Of a stretch of DNA of 13,639 nucleotides, positions 13,499-13,639 are shown in pieces. The DNA is from Fidelibacterota bacterium (lineage in GTDB: Bacteria; Fidelibacterota; UBA8477; JABMPR01): NCBI GenBank assembly GCA_030596225.1, contig JAUVKO010000028.1, forward strand, positions 1 through 13,639, in the 5' to 3' direction. Under the pieces are notes generated by a model. The model ran no database searches. It had not been told where the DNA came from and was given only the letters and a program-made list of their open reading frames with translations. Within the stretch, counting starts at the first letter, position 1, and every line of letters starts with the position of its first letter. The translations under genes and the position numbers were made by a program.

Positions 13499-13639
13499 AT
13501 ACCAATTGCAGTTCTAAAGTGTCTATTAACTTCAAAATATTTTAGTGCTTTTACGATCTTAATGTTTTCTGCATAGCCATGGCTATGGATAAAATATTAA
13601 GTGAAGTAAAACGGTAAAAGATGAAGAAATTACAGGCAG
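13499..13639. repeat. Large imperfect palindrome at the right edge, MITE-like, incomplete
   Basis: The core CATAGCCATGGCTATG (13572-13587) is a perfect 16-bp palindrome. Outward of it the arms still match imperfectly: TTTTAC and CTTAAT on the left mirror GTAAAA and ATTAAG on the right. The left flank starts about 15 bases after the menF stop with ATACCAATTGCAGTT. If symmetric about 13579.5, the right end falls near 13660, outside the window. It could act as the menF transcript end, a non-autonomous mobile element, or both. There is no open frame in it. Confidence 0.5.

Overview
This window is a block of bacterial housekeeping genes. Ten genes lie on the minus strand (about 130-11535) and one lies on the plus strand (12116-13483). 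No rRNA, tRNA, CRISPR array or phage module is visible. The gene set (ScpA/ScpB, YbbR/CdaR-like protein, menaquinone-type isochorismate synthase), moderate GC, and few clear Shine-Dalgarno sites fit a Gram-negative relative of the FCB group (Marinimicrobia, Ignavibacteria, Calditrichota or Bacteroidota neighbourhood). That placement is inference; no marker here fixes the phylum.

In the direction of minus-strand transcription the order is trpS, scpA, scpB, a GxxExxY cassette, an RluB-type pseudouridine synthase, a 569-residue Rossmann/SDR-like protein of unknown function, a roughly 240-bp gap, a cmk-rpsA fusion, a strong terminator, ybbR, tsaD, and a membrane vWA protein that breaks off near the window edge. 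trpS/scpA, scpA/scpB and rluB/SDR overlap, and ybbR/tsaD/vWA abut with TAAATG junctions, so these are tightly coupled groups. The scpA-scpB-rluB-cmk-rpsA order is widespread in bacteria and links chromosome segregation, ribosome modification, CTP/dCTP supply and translation. On the plus strand, after about 580 bp without a convincing gene, is a menF-type isochorismate synthase, the entry step to menaquinone.

The main points of interest are these. (1) Cytidylate kinase and ribosomal protein S1 are one 1051-codon frame, yet a perfect GGAGG plus ATG sits inside the frame exactly at the S1 start. (2) The S1 part has a long acidic N-terminal tract and a histone-H1-like basic tail, both built from internal DNA duplications. 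(3) The GxxExxY gene is bounded by imperfect inverted repeats made of 9-bp units and interrupts the scpB-rluB neighbourhood like a small mobile cassette. (4) The vWA gene stops just after its third MIDAS motif, beside an 11-bp inverted repeat pair. (5) A large palindromic element begins at the right edge and appears to continue outside the window. The SDR-like protein is the best candidate for an undescribed enzyme. I did not find a clear new multi-gene system.
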